16,047 nucleotides of DNA from an uncultured Lysobacteraceae bacterium (GTDB lineage: Bacteria; Pseudomonadota; Gammaproteobacteria; Xanthomonadales; Rhodanobacteraceae), in the NCBI GenBank assembly GCA_946482585.1, contig CAMLSI010000055.1:1-16047 (forward strand). Reading direction: 5' to 3'. The notes beneath the pieces are model-generated. The model ran no database searches, was not told where the DNA came from, and saw nothing but the letters and a program-made list of their open reading frames with translations. The number at the start of each line of letters is the position of its first letter. The first letter of the stretch is position 1. Below are positions 14,118 to 16,047 of the stretch, in pieces. The position numbers and the translations under genes were made by a program.

Positions 14118-14150
14118 GCGGCGGCGAACGACCATGCCGGTCGCCGCCGC
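14118..14150 (+). terminator. Hairpin after the phzF-like gene
   Basis: GCGGCGGCGA (14118-14127) and TCGCCGCCGC (14141-14150) are perfect reverse complements around a 13-base loop. An alternative inner GACC/GGTC pairing leaves a 4-base bulge. It lies 29 bp after the stop. A short TTTT occurs only about 18 bp later, so it is not a canonical intrinsic terminator. Confidence 0.5.
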
Positions 14151-14278
14151 TGCGTGTATCAATAGGTACTTTTCACCAATGCGGCATCACCGAAGCGCAC
14201 GCGACCGCCGCCGCTTCACGCGCATGCCACGCGATGTCGTCTACGGTGCCCGCTCCGATCCCTGTCCAGGAGCGCGCC

Positions 14279-14767
14279 ATGAGCAATCCGCACGATCTCG
14301 AGCAGAAATTCTGGAAAGCACTGAAATCCGACATGACCGTGATGCTCGGGCTCGACGGCACCGAAGACGGCCACACGCGGCCGATGACGGCGCAGTTCGA
14401 AGTCGAGCGCGGCCCGGTCTGGTTCTTCACCGCAGCCGACAACCGCCTCGTGCAACAGCTCGGCGCCGGCACCGAACGCGCCACGTTCGCATTCAGCGCG
14501 AAAGGACACGACCTGTTCGCGAGCGTGCAAGGCAGCCTGCGCATCGACAACGATCGCGATGTCATCGAGCGGCTCTGGAATCCGTTCGTCGCGGCATGGT
14601 ACGAGGGCGGCAAGGATGACCCGAAGCTGACCCTGCTGCGCCTGGATGCCGAACATGCCGAAATCTGGCTCAACGGTTCGAGCATCGTCGCCGGCATCAA
14701 GCTGCTGCTCGGCATCGATCCGAAGGCGTCGTACAAAGGCAAGGTCGGCCAGATCGATCTGCACTGA
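14279..14767 (+). CDS. General stress protein, pyridoxamine 5'-phosphate oxidase-like FMN-binding split barrel
   Basis: A 162-residue flavin-binding split-barrel protein of the 'general stress protein 26' group, closest in my memory to Xac2396 of Xanthomonas. Features are 'EQKFWKALKSDMTVMLGL' (8-25), 'TRPMTAQFE' (33-41), which contacts the flavin phosphate in relatives, and 'GPVWFFTAADNRLVQQL' (45-61). These continue with 'GHDLFASVQGSLRIDNDRDVIERLWNP', 'AWYEGGKDDPKLTLLRLD' and 'AEIWLNGSS'. The family binds FMN or FAD, but the enzymatic role is unsettled, and it is not the PdxH vitamin B6 enzyme. The frame extends upstream to 14234, but AGGAG 7 nt before ATG 14279 and the family start decide. 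A terminator-like hairpin separates it from phzF upstream and another follows it. Confidence 0.92.
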   Translation: MSNPHDLEQKFWKALKSDMTVMLGLDGTEDGHTRPMTAQFEVERGPVWFFTAADNRLVQQLGAGTERATFAFSAKGHDLFASVQGSLRIDNDRDVIERLWNPFVAAWYEGGKDDPKLTLLRLDAEHAEIWLNGSSIVAGIKLLLGIDPKASYKGKVGQIDLH

Positions 14768-14778
14768 GGGCTTCGCCG

Positions 14779-14804
14779 GGCCGGGCCTGCGGCGCCGCCC
14801 GGCC
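14779..14804. terminator. Terminator-like hairpin between convergent genes
   Basis: GGCCGGGC (14779-14786) and GCCCGGCC (14797-14804) are perfect reverse complements with a 10-base loop, extendable by one G-U pair. On the plus strand TACGATTTT follows, giving a short T-run suitable for terminating the stress-protein gene. The right arm touches the stop codon of the convergent ROK-like gene. Confidence 0.6.
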
Positions 14805-15895
14805 TACGATTTTCCGCGATTGAGGAACTGCGCATTGCCGAGCCCCGTGCCGATCGTGAGCACGGCCCAGCGTGTCGCCTCGGCCATGTCGGGCAGTGCG
14901 CTGAGCCCCTGCACGACGGCATCATTGTGGAGAATCACGCAGGTATCCCGGCCGTCGACCTGCGGCATCCCTTGCCGCAGCAGCGACGGCAGGTGGAACC
15001 GCTTCGCCTGCCAGTTGCCCGGCAGATTTCCGGTGCCCTGCTCGATGCGACCGTCGAGCCGGACACGGCCCGGGCAACCGACGCCGATGAACGGTGCGAC
15101 ACGCAGCTTCCGCCGCTTCGCGTGGGTCGCGAGCGTGTGCAGCATCACAACGAGCTCTTCGATCACGCTCTCGCGTGTCGGCGCGTCGTCGCCGTGCCGC
15201 CAAAGCAGCATTTTCGCGACGGACGGACCGCCGTCCCGGCGTCGCTTCGCCACCTGCACGAGTCCGGCACGCACGTTCGTACCGCCGATATCGACAGCCA
15301 GTATCGCGTCGAAATCCGCAAACACCCATGCAGGCATCAGGTACGCCGAGCCGATCAGTCCCGCCTCGTCCGGATCGTGGCGAACCGGATGCAGCACGAT
15401 GTCCAACCCCTCGTCCTGCAGCAGGAGCTGCGCCCGGCCTATCGCCAGTTCGCCGACGCGCGACGCGCGGAAACCGCCACCGATGACGATGTGCGAAATG
15501 CGGTTCCAGGCGCGCGCATGAAAGACGCGGATCACGTCGTACAACGCCTGTGCGAAATCCTCGACTGCCGACTGGATGATGCCGGCCGCCGCGGAACTGC
15601 CTTCGCGCAGTGCCCTGTCGAGGGCCTTCTTCGAGAGTTCCGCACTCGGCGTGTCGCCGAACGGATCCTTCCCGGTCTTGCGCAGCGTCGCGCGCCACGC
15701 ATCGATGCGATCGAAGAACACGCGCTTCGCCGCTTCGTCGCCGACATAGCGGCCCTGGCGACGCAGCTGCGTGTTGTAGCCTTCGACCGTCACCTCGGGC
15801 AGCAGCGCCGCGCCGTGTCCCGGAAACGGCAGCTTCGCCGCCAGCTCGTTTTCGTAGCGGCGCAGAGCGGAATCGGCGACCACTTCGTCCTCCAT
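14804..15895 (-). CDS. ROK-like sugar-kinase/regulator protein with circularly permuted lobes
   Basis: A 363-residue protein of the actin-like ATPase (ASKHA) fold with ROK-family motifs in an unusual order. ROK proteins normally begin with the phosphate loop DIGGT. Here DIGGTNVRAGLV is at residues 202-213, followed in ROK order by 'IGVGCPGRVRLDG' (270-282), 'NLPGNW' (290-295), the catalytic 'LHNDAVVQGL' (322-331) and phosphate-2 'LTIGTGLGNA' (346-355), after which the protein stops. The carboxy-lobe motifs come first: the 'AVEDFAQALYDVIRVF' helix (110-125), 'ISHIVIGGGF' (133-142) and 'PDEAGLIGSAYLM' (175-187). The ROK zinc motif (GHxxx...CxCGxxGC) is absent. The catalytic aspartate (D325) is kept, so kinase activity is possible. 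The function is unknown. The start has only a weak ribosome-binding site. Confidence 0.82.
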   Translation of the reverse strand: MEDEVVADSALRRYENELAAKLPFPGHGAALLPEVTVEGYNTQLRRQGRYVGDEAAKRVFFDRIDAWRATLRKTGKDPFGDTPSAELSKKALDRALREGSSAAAGIIQSAVEDFAQALYDVIRVFHARAWNRISHIVIGGGFRASRVGELAIGRAQLLLQDEGLDIVLHPVRHDPDEAGLIGSAYLMPAWVFADFDAILAVDIGGTNVRAGLVQVAKRRRDGGPSVAKMLLWRHGDDAPTRESVIEELVVMLHTLATHAKRRKLRVAPFIGVGCPGRVRLDGRIEQGTGNLPGNWQAKRFHLPSLLRQGMPQVDGRDTCVILHNDAVVQGLSALPDMAEATRWAVLTIGTGLGNAQFLNRGKS

Positions 15896-15934
15896 CGATC
15901 ACCGTGACGGCCTCGACGATCGCAGGACGACAGT

Positions 15935-15964
15935 GAGCGCGCCGCGAAAGATCGCGGCGCGCTC
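15935..15964 (-). terminator. 12-bp perfect hairpin after the right-edge gene
   Basis: GAGCGCGCCGCG (15935-15946) and CGCGGCGCGCTC (15953-15964) are perfect reverse complements with a 6-base loop, about 30 bp beyond the minus-strand stop at 15995 and about 40 bp upstream of the ROK-like gene. There is no T-run, but its position at the end of one gene and before the next suits a terminator. Confidence 0.6.
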
Positions 15965-15994
15965 GCGGTCAGTGCGCGAAACCGCGCAACGGGC

Positions 15995-16047
15995 TCAGGG
16001 ACAGTCGACCGGAACCCCACTTGCCGTGCTGCAGACGACTTCCGCGC
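15995..16047 (-). CDS. Carboxy-terminal end of an unidentified gene, cut by window edge
   Basis: Reading the minus strand from the window edge, one frame gives AEVVCSTASGVPVDCP and then TGA at 15997-15995. Two cysteines close to the carboxy end and small residues suggest an exported protein, but 16 residues allow no family assignment. The strong hairpin just downstream supports a real gene end here. The rest lies outside the window. Confidence 0.45.
   Translation of the reverse strand, partial: AEVVCSTASGVPVDCP

Overview
The window is high-GC bacterial chromosome with tightly packed genes on both strands. Several features point to a gammaproteobacterium of the Xanthomonadales/Rhodanobacteraceae type. 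The KsgA protein closely resembles the Xanthomonas protein as I remember it, the large secreted beta-helix protein ends in an IFxDxFE tail that I associate with Rhodanobacteraceae secretomes, and a TorF-type porin and an Xac2396-like FMN protein are present. This placement is an inference from remembered sequences, not a search. I see no tRNA, rRNA, insertion sequence, phage gene or CRISPR array. The content looks like ordinary chromosome with several small regulatory modules.

Layout, left to right. (1) 1-2467: a truncated EamA exporter gene diverges from a GcvA-like LysR regulator, with a dyad between them, and ksgA follows. (2) 2470-3850: two small membrane-protein genes diverge around a 96-bp control region with a good sigma-70 promoter overlapped by an 11-bp inverted repeat. 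The right-hand gene overlaps by ATGA a gene for a 75-residue XRE repressor, a likely autoregulated cassette. (3) 3906-5132: an N-terminally anchored LACTB-like serine hydrolase. (4) 5148-7535: a 795-residue secreted beta-helix protein on the minus strand, whose ribosome-binding site lies inside a strong predicted leader hairpin. (5) 7691-9418: a PEP mutase/isocitrate lyase superfamily enzyme diverges from a TorF-type outer-membrane protein.

(6) 9533-11247, all minus: a YbaK-type deacylase, the guanidinium exporter Gdx (SugE) and a DUF1993 protein. The leader of gdx holds two hairpins with ACGA and ACGG loops, which is the guanidine-II (mini-ykkC) riboswitch. The second hairpin can alternatively pair with the region in front of the start codon. 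This is the clearest regulatory RNA in the window. (7) 11391-14767, plus: a DAO-type FAD oxidoreductase, a hemerythrin-like protein, a PhzF-type isomerase and a pyridoxamine-phosphate-oxidase-like stress protein, separated in part by strong hairpins. (8) 14804-15895, minus: a ROK-like protein whose motifs occur in circularly permuted order, with the carboxy lobe first and the DIGGT lobe second. (9) The right edge holds the last 16 codons of another minus-strand gene, followed by a 12-bp perfect hairpin.

The observations most worth following are the permuted ROK protein, the XRE/membrane cassette with its operator, the sequestered start of the beta-helix gene and the riboswitch. None is proven here, and all are testable by folding, alignment or simple reporter work.
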